NCBI RefSeq assembly: GCF_900002405.1
Contig: NZ_LK995542.1
Coordinates: 21,562 to 85,561, forward strand
Direction: 5' to 3'
Length of the DNA: 64,000 nt
Source: Actinomyces succiniciruminis
GTDB lineage: Bacteria; Actinomycetota; Actinomycetes; Actinomycetales; Actinomycetaceae
Below the pieces are notes generated by a model, which was not told the origin of the DNA, did no database searches, and saw only the letters and a list, made by a program, of their open reading frames with translations. Shown here one piece after another: positions 34,828 through 42,716 of the stretch. Every line of letters begins with the position of its first letter. Position 1 is the stretch's first letter. A program made the position numbers and the translations under genes.

Positions 34828-36020
34828 GCGGTCTCCTTCGGGATGGTGGCGAGCACCGTGAACCTCGGAGAAGTCAGGATACGGAGCGTTCCCCCCAGGG
34901 ACTCGACCCGATCGGTCATGGAACGTGTGCCGAGCCCCATGCCGTCGGCGTCCGGACGTGCGCTCAGCAGCGGCTGTGGGGACTCGGCCCACGCCGGGAC
35001 GGAGCCGTCGTTGGCGATCGTCAGCCGCCAGAATCCGGGGAAGTCCGCGACCGTCACCCAGGCGGTCCTCGCCTCGCCGTGGCGGGCGGCGTTGGTCAGG
35101 GCCTCGCGTGTCACCGCGACCAGGCAGCGCGTCACCAGTGCCGGTGGAGACGCGTCGGGAGCACAATCGACCCTCACCTGCGCGACGCCACAGCCCACAG
35201 CGAGCCGGTTGAGAGCCACGGCCAGGTCCTCGCCCGTGTCATCCAGGGCATGAACCCCTGCGCGCATGGCCGACAGCGCCTCGTCAGCTGTCTGCGCAAT
35301 CTGCCTCAGTTCGGCCACCGCAGCCGAGTCATCCCGGTGGGCGGCTTGGGCGGCGTGCACCTGGAACAGCAGACGAGTGAGCAGGTGCCCGACGCCGTCG
35401 TGAATCTCCCGGGCAATCCGAGTGCGCTCCGACAAGGCCGCGGCACGCGTCTCGTACTCCTGAGCCTGCTCCAGCCGAGCCTGCGTCTCCTGCAGCGCGG
35501 TAACCCGATGCTGTAGATCGTCCCGAACGGCGTGCAAGGCGCTGCGGGCACGGTCCACCTGCCCGGTGCGCACCGCCAGCAGGGCGGCCACCGCCGCCAG
35601 GGCCGCCGCCACCGACACAACGGCCCCAGAATCGCGCCGCAGCGCCAACACCAGGGGTGCCACACAGATCACCGCGCCGCCCCATGCCCAACGGCCCCGA
35701 TCCGAGACCGCCCCCACCAGCTCATAGACGGCCAGTGGCACTCCCACGGCGGCCGCAGAGTCCGCGCATCCCGCCAGCAGGTAGGCGGCCGGCAGGGCAC
35801 CCACGGCCGGCCACCGCCCCCAGGCGGCACAGGTCCCACTGCAGGTGACGGCAACCAGGAACCACACGATCGTCGTCGGCGTGGGCATCCCGAACACCAG
35901 CACCAGGGGGACGCAGGCCGCCAGCACCACGGTCCTGTCCGTCAGCTCCCTCACGCACCGATTATCAGCCACGGCGGCGCGGCGAGTGCGCGGACGGTGA
36001 CAGCCCCTGACATTTGTCAC
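34824..36020 (-). CDS. NarL-type sensor histidine kinase
   Basis: A 398-residue kinase. Five or so membrane helices at about 28-160, a coiled-coil linker, a HisKA_3 domain with the phospho-accepting histidine in TRIAREIHDGVGHLL, and a HATPase domain ([23 protein letters not shown]). The ATG at 36020 has an AGGTGG sequence upstream; a GTG at 35954 (giving MRELTDRTVV) would remove 22 atypical residues and is a serious alternative. Divergent from an ABC exporter operon, with about 100 bases of shared control region. Confidence 0.87.
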   Translation of the reverse strand: MTNVRGCHRPRTRRAAVADNRCVRELTDRTVVLAACVPLVLVFGMPTPTTIVWFLVAVTCSGTCAAWGRWPAVGALPAAYLLAGCADSAAAVGVPLAVYELVGAVSDRGRWAWGGAVICVAPLVLALRRDSGAVVSVAAALAAVAALLAVRTGQVDRARSALHAVRDDLQHRVTALQETQARLEQAQEYETRAAALSERTRIAREIHDGVGHLLTRLLFQVHAAQAAHRDDSAAVAELRQIAQTADEALSAMRAGVHALDDTGEDLAVALNRLAVGCGVAQVRVDCAPDASPPALVTRCLVAVTREALTNAARHGEARTAWVTVADFPGFWRLTIANDGSVPAWAESPQPLLSARPDADGMGLGTRSMTDRVESLGGTLRILTSPRFTVLATIPKETA

Positions 36021-36117
36021 GACCGGGCCGCCACCTCATGACAGCAGGCACTTCCGGCACCGTGCCGCCTCGCGCAACCATGGCCCCGAACCCGATCGAC
36101 GGGCGAAAGGAGACGAC

Positions 36118-37077
36118 GTGTCCGACATGGCGGTGGTCGTTGATGACCTGGTCAAGCGCTACGGGGAGCTGGTAGCCGTGGACGGGCTGTCGCTGGAGGT
36201 CGCCTCGGGCGAGATCCTCGGGCTGCTCGGCCCGAACGGCTCGGGTAAGACCACGGCGATCAATTGCATACTGCAGCTGCTTACCTACAACCGGGGCGAG
36301 ATCCGCGTATTCGGCGAGCCGATGTCGGCCACCGCCTACGAGCTCAAGCGGCGAATCGGGGTGGTGCCGCAGGAGGTGGCCGTCTTCGAGGAGCTCACAG
36401 TCCGGGAGAACATCGACGCCTTCTGCGCCCTGTACGTCTCCGATCGCGCCCGCCGTCGCGAGCTGGTGCAGGAGGCGATCGACTTCGTGGACCTGGGGCG
36501 GTTCGCCAGGTTCCGCCCCAAGAAGCTCTCCGGCGGGCTGCTGCGCCGCCTGAACATCGCCTGCGGCATCGTGCACCGCCCCGATCTAATCATCCTGGAT
36601 GAACCCACCGTGGCCGTCGACCCGCAGAGCCGCAGCGCCATCCTCGACGGGATCAAACACCTCAACACCCGCGGCGCCACCATCGTCTACACCAGTCACT
36701 ACATGGAGGAGGTGGAGCAGCTTTGCACGCGGATCATCATCATGGACCGGGGCAGGCAGATCGCCGGCGGCACCGCCAGCGAGCTCAAGGCGATGATCGG
36801 CACCGGTGAGCGCATCCGCGTGGAGGTCGTCTCCCCCGCCGAGCTCGGCGAGCGCGAGCTGGAGCAGGTGCGTCGAGCGGAGCACGTCCGCACCGTCACC
36901 TACGAGCCGCCCGAGCTGGTCGTCGAGTGCGCGCCGGGGGCGCACAACCTAGCCGACGTGCTGGCGGCACTGGCGGCGGTGGACGTGACTTGTGGCCGGG
37001 TGACCTCCGAGCCGCCGACCCTGAACGACGTGTTCCTGGAGATCACCGGCCGGGCGCTGCGCGATGAGGCGGCCTGA
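36118..37077 (+). CDS. ABC transporter ATP-binding protein (DrrA-like)
   Basis: A 319-residue ABC ATPase with Walker A GPNGSGKTT, signature LSGGLLRRLNIA, Walker B LIILDEPTVAVDPQ and switch histidine in VYTSHYMEEVEQ. An extra C-terminal domain of about 80 residues (DUF4162 type) is typical of DrrA/NatA drug exporters. Start GTG at 36118 with AAGGAG upstream. First gene of a three-gene exporter operon divergent from its probable two-component regulators. Confidence 0.92.
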   Translation: MSDMAVVVDDLVKRYGELVAVDGLSLEVASGEILGLLGPNGSGKTTAINCILQLLTYNRGEIRVFGEPMSATAYELKRRIGVVPQEVAVFEELTVRENIDAFCALYVSDRARRRELVQEAIDFVDLGRFARFRPKKLSGGLLRRLNIACGIVHRPDLIILDEPTVAVDPQSRSAILDGIKHLNTRGATIVYTSHYMEEVEQLCTRIIIMDRGRQIAGGTASELKAMIGTGERIRVEVVSPAELGERELEQVRRAEHVRTVTYEPPELVVECAPGAHNLADVLAALAAVDVTCGRVTSEPPTLNDVFLEITGRALRDEAA

Positions 37078-37078
37078 T

Positions 37079-38227
37079 ATGCCCACCGTCTTCCGTTACC
37101 AGGTGCTCCGACTCCTGCGCGACAGGATCCTGCTGTTGTGGACACTCGGTATGCCGATCGCACTGTCCCTGATGTTCATGATGATGTTCTCCGGGCTGGA
37201 GGCGGGTTACGCCGTCGACCCCATCCGGATCGGGATCGTTCATGATGATGCCTACGCGGCCGAGGCGGGATTGGGCGGCGCCCTTGACACCGTCTCCGCC
37301 GACGACGCCGAACTGCGGCTGCTCGATCCCGTGGCCTACGACACCGCGGAGCAGGCCGAGGCGGCCGTTCGCGACGGCGCGGTGGTCGGCTACATCGCGG
37401 TCCAGAGCGGCACGCCCGTGCTGCACCTGTCCCCGGAAGGCAATGACCTGTCCACCACCCCGGTACTGCGCGCCATGCTGGACACCTACGTGCACAGCCG
37501 CGACGAGATCACCTCGCTGATCGCCGCGGGAGCACCGCCTGCGGATGCCGCCGCCGCAGTACAGGACCGCCACGCATTCACCACCGAGGTCCAGGTCACC
37601 CGCGTGCCCGGAAAGCCCGAGGTGCCGTATTACTTCGCGCTGCTCGCCTTCACCAGCGGCATGGGTATGACGATCGCGGTAGTCGCCATCCGGGAGATCA
37701 CCGCCCCTTCAGGGCCTCTGGCGGCGCGCCGCAACCTGGGGGCACTGCCGCGCTGGAGACTGCTCCTGGGGACGCTTTCCGCGGCCTGGGCATGCACCTG
37801 GGCCTGCCTGGTACTGGCATTCATATTCATGCGATTCGTGGTGGGTGTGGACTTCGGCCCCTACACGGCGCTGTGCCTGGTGGCCATTGGGGTCTCCAGC
37901 CTCATGGCCTGCGCCGCCGGCTCGGTCCTGGGAACCTTCCCGCGGATGCCGCCGGGCGGAGTGTCGGCAATCAGCTGCCTGCTGGCCCTGTTCTGCGGGC
38001 TGTACGGCACCGCCTCACAGCGACTGGCCAATGCCGTCGAACTCAGCGCTCCGCTGCTGTCTCAGCTCAACCCGCTGTGGCAGGCGACCCGGTGCTTCTA
38101 CGGGCTGCTGTACTACGACTCCCTGGAGCCATTTACTCGCAGCTGCGCCGCGCTTGCGGGCATGACCGTCGTGTTCTTCATGATCGCCATGATCCGGATG
38201 CGGAGGACGAACCATGAGTACCTTTAA
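37079..38227 (+). CDS. ABC-2 type transporter permease
   Basis: A 382-residue permease of the ABC-2/YhgE-like topology: one N-terminal helix (ILLLWTLGMPIALSLMFMMM), a large external domain of about 140 residues, then five helices. The external domain is the usual feature of peptide and lipid-linked exporters. The ATG at 37079, just after the ATPase stop and preceded by GAGGCGG, is preferred to the overlapping ATG at 37064. The next permease overlaps its 3' end by 14 bases. Confidence 0.85.
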   Translation: MPTVFRYQVLRLLRDRILLLWTLGMPIALSLMFMMMFSGLEAGYAVDPIRIGIVHDDAYAAEAGLGGALDTVSADDAELRLLDPVAYDTAEQAEAAVRDGAVVGYIAVQSGTPVLHLSPEGNDLSTTPVLRAMLDTYVHSRDEITSLIAAGAPPADAAAAVQDRHAFTTEVQVTRVPGKPEVPYYFALLAFTSGMGMTIAVVAIREITAPSGPLAARRNLGALPRWRLLLGTLSAAWACTWACLVLAFIFMRFVVGVDFGPYTALCLVAIGVSSLMACAAGSVLGTFPRMPPGGVSAISCLLALFCGLYGTASQRLANAVELSAPLLSQLNPLWQATRCFYGLLYYDSLEPFTRSCAALAGMTVVFFMIAMIRMRRTNHEYL

Positions 38228-39428
38228 GACCTCGCTGCGGATTCTGGTGGCGCACCGCCTCTACATCCTGATCTACCTGGTGCTCATGAGCGCGGGCGCT
38301 GTCTTCGTCGGGACCGGCTCCGGCAACGCGACCGACGCCGGCGTCACCCAGGTGACGGCGGATGTTGCCGTGATCGACCGCGACGACTCCGCGGTATCCC
38401 GGGCACTGGCCGAATACGTGGGCTCCGTCGGCAACACCCAGCCGCTGGAAGACACCAAACAGGCACTCCAGGACGCCACCGCCAAGGACCGCATCCAGTA
38501 CATCCTGATCATCCCCGCCGGCTTCGGCGAGGAGCTACAGGCCGCGGCCCAGGACGGAACCCAGCCGCCCGCCGTGGAGACCGTCGTCAGCTACCGGTCC
38601 TACATGGGCTCACTCATGAACGTGCACACCAACTCGTACCTGAACCAGGTCTACGACTATCTGCATGCCCTGAACACGGATGCCACCGGCCCCCAGTCCG
38701 CCGAACAGTCCGTGGAGCGGGCCGTGACCCTGGCAAAAGGTTCAATGCGCGGCGGCTCCGCCGCTCGGCTCATCACCCAAGACGCACTCCCTCTGCCGGA
38801 GTCCTTGAAGCTGTATACGCTGTTCTCACTGTTCCCGCTGACGGCCTTCTGCGTGGTAGCGATTGCGGTGCTCATGGCCTCCCTCAACCGACCTCCCGTG
38901 CACTCCCGCGTGTCTTCCGCGCCCGTGACCGGCCGCTCACGCGGCCTGGGGCTGCTGGGAGCATGTCTTCTAGTGGGTCTGGTGGCATGGTTGTGGTTCT
39001 TCTGCCTGGGCACTGCGGTCTTCGCCGCCGATCGCATCGTGGATGCGGCACCACGGCTGGGGGTGATCGGTCTCGCGCTGGCCGCGTATACCCTGAATGG
39101 AGTAGCCATGGGCTTCCTCGTGGGGCAACTGCGACTGGGGGAGAACGCCGCGAACGCCATCGCAGTCATCGGCGGCATGGCATTCTCCGTCCTAGCGGGC
39201 GCGTGGGCCCCCCTGGACATGCTGCCCGACGCCGTGATCTCGGTCGCGCGGCTCACACCCGGATATTGGGCTACCCTGGCCACCGGTGGCGCCTTCAACG
39301 CCGGCTCGACCTCCGCCCAGGTGCTCACGCCGCTGCTCGGGTACTGCGGGATATGCGCCCTGTTCGCCGTCGCCATCGGAGCGATCGGGCTGGGTGTCGG
39401 CCGCTCACGGGCACGTGCGGCGGTCTAA
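38214..39428 (+). CDS. ABC-2 type transporter permease, second subunit
   Basis: A 404-residue permease with the same layout as its neighbour: one N-terminal helix, an external domain of about 150 residues, then several helices ending in a basic tail (GVGRSRARAAV). The two probably form a heterodimer energised by the upstream ATPase. Overlaps the previous gene by 14 bases. It is the last gene before a 2.1-kb non-coding repeat region. Confidence 0.85.
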   Translation: MSTFKTSLRILVAHRLYILIYLVLMSAGAVFVGTGSGNATDAGVTQVTADVAVIDRDDSAVSRALAEYVGSVGNTQPLEDTKQALQDATAKDRIQYILIIPAGFGEELQAAAQDGTQPPAVETVVSYRSYMGSLMNVHTNSYLNQVYDYLHALNTDATGPQSAEQSVERAVTLAKGSMRGGSAARLITQDALPLPESLKLYTLFSLFPLTAFCVVAIAVLMASLNRPPVHSRVSSAPVTGRSRGLGLLGACLLVGLVAWLWFFCLGTAVFAADRIVDAAPRLGVIGLALAAYTLNGVAMGFLVGQLRLGENAANAIAVIGGMAFSVLAGAWAPLDMLPDAVISVARLTPGYWATLATGGAFNAGSTSAQVLTPLLGYCGICALFAVAIGAIGLGVGRSRARAAV

Positions 39429-39453
39429 CCAGACATCGAGTCATCGGCAGAAA

Positions 39454-39498
39454 TGTCCATCGGTGCCCACTTTCACCGCAACCAGCCCATAGTTTCAC
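39454..39498 (+). repeat. Left arm of centred-core element copy D (split)
   Basis: GGCAGAAA precedes TGTCCATCGGTGCCCACTTT, an arm of the 120-bp family, but no core follows at the expected distance. The matching right arm and core lie at 40693-40778, on the far side of a transposon-like insertion whose 8-base target copy (AGTTTCAC) ends this arm. Confidence 0.65.
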
Positions 39499-39504
39499 GG
39501 CTCT

Positions 39505-39829
39505 TCGCGTTTGTGGGTGTGGTGGTTCGGGCTCGCGGGTGGTCGTGTTCGGCGCGGACGGGTCCGACTTGGTGGTCGTGTTCGGGACGATGAGGTCGTG
39601 CTCGGGCGTGCGGGAAGCGAGGTCGTGGGTCCTGCGCGGACGTTCTGAGGCTGACGACGACGTCACCGGCGGCGGGGATGTCCTCGGGGCGGTGTCACGG
39701 GCGTGGAGCGAGTGGGATCGAGGCCAGGGCGCGGTCGTTGGGTACGCCCCTTCGGCGTCTGCTACGCCAGTTTGGCCTCCGCTGAAGGGCCCAGACCCCT
39801 TCAGCAGACACCCAACCGGCGTAGTAAAC
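39505..39829 (+). repeat. Internal direct repeat, first copy
   Basis: A segment of about 325 bp that recurs at 40254-40591. It begins with the transposon-end-like sequence, continues through GGTCGTGCTCGGGCG-type 20-base units and ends in a long hairpin (39760-39826) whose inner part is GCTGAAGGG / CCCTTCAGC and whose outer part pairs TGCTACGCC with GGCGTAGTA. Confidence 0.65.
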
Positions 39830-40102
39830 AGGTGCTTCCGGTTTGCGGGTGTGGGGTCCGGCCGGGGCTGTGGTGTGGGGTGGTGGTCGGGGTGATGCGG
39901 TCGTGCTCGGGTCGGCGGGGACGTCGTCGGGCCGCCGAGGACGCTCTCCCGGGAGGCGTCCTCGAGGGCCGGGGCGTGTCCTCTAGCAACCCCGCCAGGG
40001 CATCCGGACCGGCTCGTCGTGCTTGTGGATGTGGCGGCCGGCGTGTCTCCGGGTGAGGAAACCGGTGGGCCTGCCGGTTCACCACGGTGACCGCCGCCCA
40101 GC

Positions 40103-40224
40103 TGTCACTGATTGCACCACTTTACCTGCCCGGACGCGAGTCGCCTGATGCAGATCGTTGAAATCATGCGGTTCTCTCGACCAAGTTCCCGGCACGTCCC
40201 AGCAAAGTGGTGCAATCTGTGACA
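40103..40224 (+). repeat. Centred-core palindromic element, copy C (122 bp)
   Basis: The arms are almost perfect inverted repeats (TGTCACTGATTGCACCACTT on the left and TGTCACAGATTGCACCACTT on the opposite strand at the right). The core CGTTGAAATCATGCGG at 40156-40171 is 53 bases from each end. Arm type: GCACCACTTT. It sits inside the 1186-bp insertion. Confidence 0.8.
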
Positions 40225-40253
40225 GCTGGGAGCACCATCGGATGCTCACGGGC

Positions 40254-40591
40254 GCTGCGGTTTATGGGTGTGGTGGTTCGGGCCCGCGGGTGGTCGTGGT
40301 CGGGTGCGCTATTCGGCGTGCACCGGCCCGGCTAGGTGGTCGTGCTCGGGCGCGTGAGGTCGTGCTCGGGCGTCCGAGCAGCGATGTCGTGGGGCCTGCG
40401 CGGACGTTCTGAGGCTGACGAGGACTTGTGGCCGGCGGGGATGTCCTCGGGGCGGTGTCGCGGGCGTAGAGCGAGTGGGGTCAAGGTCAGCGCGCGGTCG
40501 TTGGGTACGCCCCTTCGGCCTCTGCTACGCCAGTTTGACCTGCGCTGAAGGGCCCAGAACCCTTCAGCAGACACCTAACCGGCGTAGTAAG
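40254..40591 (+). repeat. Internal direct repeat, second copy
   Basis: Second copy of the 39505-39829 repeat, with scattered substitutions and small indels. Its terminal hairpin is at 40523-40589 (GCTGAAGGG / CCCTTCAGC inside TGCTACGCC / GGCGTAGTA). A further copy of AACCGGCGTAG follows at about 40600. Confidence 0.65.
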
Positions 40592-40692
40592 TAAGCACCG
40601 AACCGGCGTAGCAGACCACGCCAGCGCAAAGCACGCCGACGAACCTCCTCCCGGCTCCACCCACACCCCCAAACGCGAAGCGCCCGTTTCAC

Positions 40693-40778
40693 AATGAGAC
40701 CGAGGCAAAACGGCGTAACCATGCGGGCCCCCGCAACGAACGCCCGATCCGCCACCGTCAAAGTGGCCCGAATGGACA
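40693..40778 (+). repeat. Core and right arm of element copy D (split)
   Basis: The core is CGGCGTAACCATGCGG at 40711-40726, differing from the consensus at three positions. The right arm, read on the other strand, is TGTCCATTCGGGCCACTTTG and ends exactly 52 bases from the core, as in intact copies. Removing the 1186-bp insertion and one target copy joins this to the arm at 39454 to give an element of about 131 bp. Confidence 0.65.
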
Positions 40779-40913
40779 CTTTTCCGGCTCTTCCGGTTTG
40801 AGGGTGCGGTGCTTCCGGCGTGGTGGCTTTGGCCCGGGTTGTGGTGTTCGCGGTGGTTGTGGTTGAGGTGGTGAGGTCGGTGTGGGGCTGGCAGGGTCGT
40901 ACTCGGGCTGATA

Positions 40914-41093
40914 GTGGCGTGTTCGGCCAGCGCAGGTCGTTGCCGGGCGTACAAGGACGTTTTCGGGCCGCCGAGGACGTCGTCGGGTTGGCGGGGACGT
41001 CGTCGGGTTGGCGGGGACGTCGTCGGGCCGGCGGGGTCGTGTTCGGGCTGGCGAGGACGTCCTCGGCCCGGTAGGGACGCCCTCGCCGCGGCC
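40914..41093 (+). repeat. Array of 20-bp tandem repeats (GGGACGTCGTCGGGTTGGCG type)
   Basis: Nine consecutive 20-base units can be laid end to end; the central ones at 40974, 40994 and 41014 are nearly identical and the outer ones degenerate. There are no spacers, so it is not a CRISPR array. Similar units occur inside the first insertion (for example 39898-39937). Confidence 0.7.
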
Positions 41094-41199
41094 AGGCGGA
41101 GTGCTCGAGGACGCGGGTTATACCTCCACGGCGCCGGCTCGTCATGCCAGGCCTGGCTGCACTTGGCTGCCGATAGCTCCGGCGCCCGGGAGCGGGGCC

Positions 41200-41331
41200 G
41201 TCTGCTGCGCCACTTCCCGGTCTACTGCGCCGCTTCGCCGTCTGCTACGCCACTTCGGGGTTAACAACGCCAGTTAACCGTCTGCTGAAGGCCCCTGGGG
41301 TATACAGCAGAGCGTTAAGTGGCGTTGTTAA
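41200..41331 (+). repeat. 20-bp repeats GTCTGCTACGCCACTTCGGG type ending in a 27-bp hairpin
   Basis: Units start at 41200, 41220, 41240, 41260 and 41280. The last two run into a hairpin whose arms (41261-41287 and 41305-41331) pair at 24 of 27 positions around a 17-base loop. The hairpin shares TCTGCTGAAGG and the CAACGCCA theme with the two hairpins in the first insertion. Confidence 0.65.
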
Positions 41332-41580
41332 CGCCCAGCCGGCGCACCAGACACCCCACGCCACCCACCCCACCCCATGCCATGTCCCAGGACATCGGCA
41401 GCACTCCTGCCGCAGCCCGAGACAACCACCACACCCCCAAACCGGAAGAACCACTTTTCCTCTCGGCACGTCACCCGGGACAAGCTCCTCAAAGCCGTCG
41501 GAGGCCGAGGCCAAGCCAGCGGGGTGGGCCGCCACACGGCGGCCCACCCCGGAGTGCTCAGAGCTGCGCGAAGATGCGAC

Positions 41581-42564
41581 TCAGCCGAGGTTGGTGCGCA
41601 GGAACTCGGTGATCTTCTCCCACGGGATGGCGCCGTTCTCGCCGCCGTCGTACAGGTCGGTGTGGGAGGCGCCGGGGATGGAGACGAATTCCTTGTTGTC
41701 GCCCTGCAGGCGGGCGAAGGCGTCCTTACCCATGTAGTAGGAGTGGGCCGCCTCCCCGTGGACGATCATGACGGCGTTCTCGATCTCCTCGATGTAGCCG
41801 AGCAGGGTCGCGTTCATCAGTGAGGAGCCACCGATAACCGTCCACCCGTCGTTGGAGTTCAGGGAGCGGGGGTGGTAGCCGCGAGGCGTCTTGTAGTAGG
41901 CGTAGTAGTCCTTGACGAAGCCGGGAGCATCCTCGGGCAGCGGGTCCACTACCCCGCCGGCCAGGCCGTAGGTGCCGGAGCGGTAGTCGGCGGTGCGCTG
42001 GGCGGCCACGGATGCGCGCGTCTGGTTGCGGGCCTCGGCGGAGTTGGCGGAGTCGAAGTAGCCGTTCGCTGCCACCCGGCTCATGTCGTACATGGTGGAG
42101 ACCACGGTGGCCTTGATCCGCGGGTCGGCGGCCGCGGCAGCCAGCGCCATGCCGCCCCAGCCGCAGACGCCGATGATGCCGACGCGTTCGGGTTCGACGT
42201 CGTCGCGCACGGACAGGAAGTCGACGGCGGCCTGGAAGTCCTCGATGTTGATGTCCGGGGAGTTCATGTAGCGGGGCGTGCCGCCGGACTCGCCGGTGAA
42301 GCTGGGGTCGAAGGCGATCGTGAGGAAGCCGCGCTCGGCCATGGTCTGGGCGTACAGGCCACTGGACTGCTCCTTGACGGCGCCGAAGGGTCCGCTCACG
42401 GCCAGCGCGGGCAGCTTGCCGTCGGCGTCCTTCGGCTTGTACAGGTCGGCGGCCAGGGTGATGCCGAAGCGCGTGTGGAAGGTGACCTTCTCATGGTCCA
42501 CGGCGTCGGACTGGGGGAAGACCTTGTCCCACTCCTGGGTCAGTTCGAGGTTCTCGGTGCTCAT
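41581..42564 (-). CDS. Alpha/beta hydrolase (dienelactone hydrolase/YcjY-like)
   Basis: A 327-residue alpha/beta hydrolase. The oxyanion region is ALAVSGPFGAVKEQ and the nucleophile elbow appears as GVCGWGGMAL with cysteine where serine is common, as in dienelactone hydrolases. A late HTDLYD motif supplies the catalytic histidine. The substrate is unknown. The ATG at 42564 (MSTENLELTQ) has GGAG nine bases upstream and is preferred to the longer frame. Divergent from a LysR regulator, its probable controller. Confidence 0.82.
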   Translation of the reverse strand: MSTENLELTQEWDKVFPQSDAVDHEKVTFHTRFGITLAADLYKPKDADGKLPALAVSGPFGAVKEQSSGLYAQTMAERGFLTIAFDPSFTGESGGTPRYMNSPDINIEDFQAAVDFLSVRDDVEPERVGIIGVCGWGGMALAAAAADPRIKATVVSTMYDMSRVAANGYFDSANSAEARNQTRASVAAQRTADYRSGTYGLAGGVVDPLPEDAPGFVKDYYAYYKTPRGYHPRSLNSNDGWTVIGGSSLMNATLLGYIEEIENAVMIVHGEAAHSYYMGKDAFARLQGDNKEFVSIPGASHTDLYDGGENGAIPWEKITEFLRTNLG

Positions 42565-42676
42565 TTCCTGATGCTCCGTTCTCTGTATCTGTGGCTGTGC
42601 GTGGCGCCCCGTTACGGTGCGTAGCGCCTCCGGCATCTAAATTAACCACTCGGGCAACATGACGCTAATGACCGTT

Positions 42677-42690
42677 TGTCATGCCTGACA
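42677..42690. promoter_or_regulatory. Candidate LysR operator
   Basis: TGTCA-TGCC-TGACA is a perfect inverted repeat with the T-N(n)-A form of LysR boxes, located between the divergent hydrolase and LysR genes, 27 bases before the LysR start. Confidence 0.5.
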
Positions 42691-42716
42691 TGCCGTCTTG
42701 GCATATCTTGTTCGAC

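Larger units (their letters stand above)
39499..40684. mobile_element. Non-autonomous ISL3-like insertion, 1186 bp, no transposase
   Basis: The ends are imperfect inverted repeats starting GGCTCTTCGCGTTTG on the left and GGCGCTTCGCGTTTG on the complementary right end; 22 of the first 24 bases agree. AGTTTCAC (39491-39498) and CGTTTCAC (40685-40692) flank it, a 7-of-8 match to an 8-base target duplication. ISL3-family elements are known for GGCTCTTC-type ends and 8-bp duplications. No transposase-sized frame with motifs is present; the interior is duplicated repeats plus element copy C. It splits element copy D. Confidence 0.7.
40786..41452. mobile_element. Second non-autonomous ISL3-like insertion, 667 bp
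   Basis: Inverted ends start GGCTCTTCCGGTTTGAGGG on the left and GGTTCTTCCGGTTTGGGGG on the complementary right end; 21 of the first 24 bases agree. A perfect 8-base direct repeat, ACTTTTCC, flanks it at 40778-40785 and 41453-41460, which is the hallmark of transposition. The interior has two arrays of 20-base repeats and a large hairpin but no transposase. It is inserted right at the outer edge of element copy D. Confidence 0.75.

Noticed and set aside
40914-41299. CRISPR-like array
   Set aside because: The 20-base units are directly adjacent without spacers and no cas gene is in the window.
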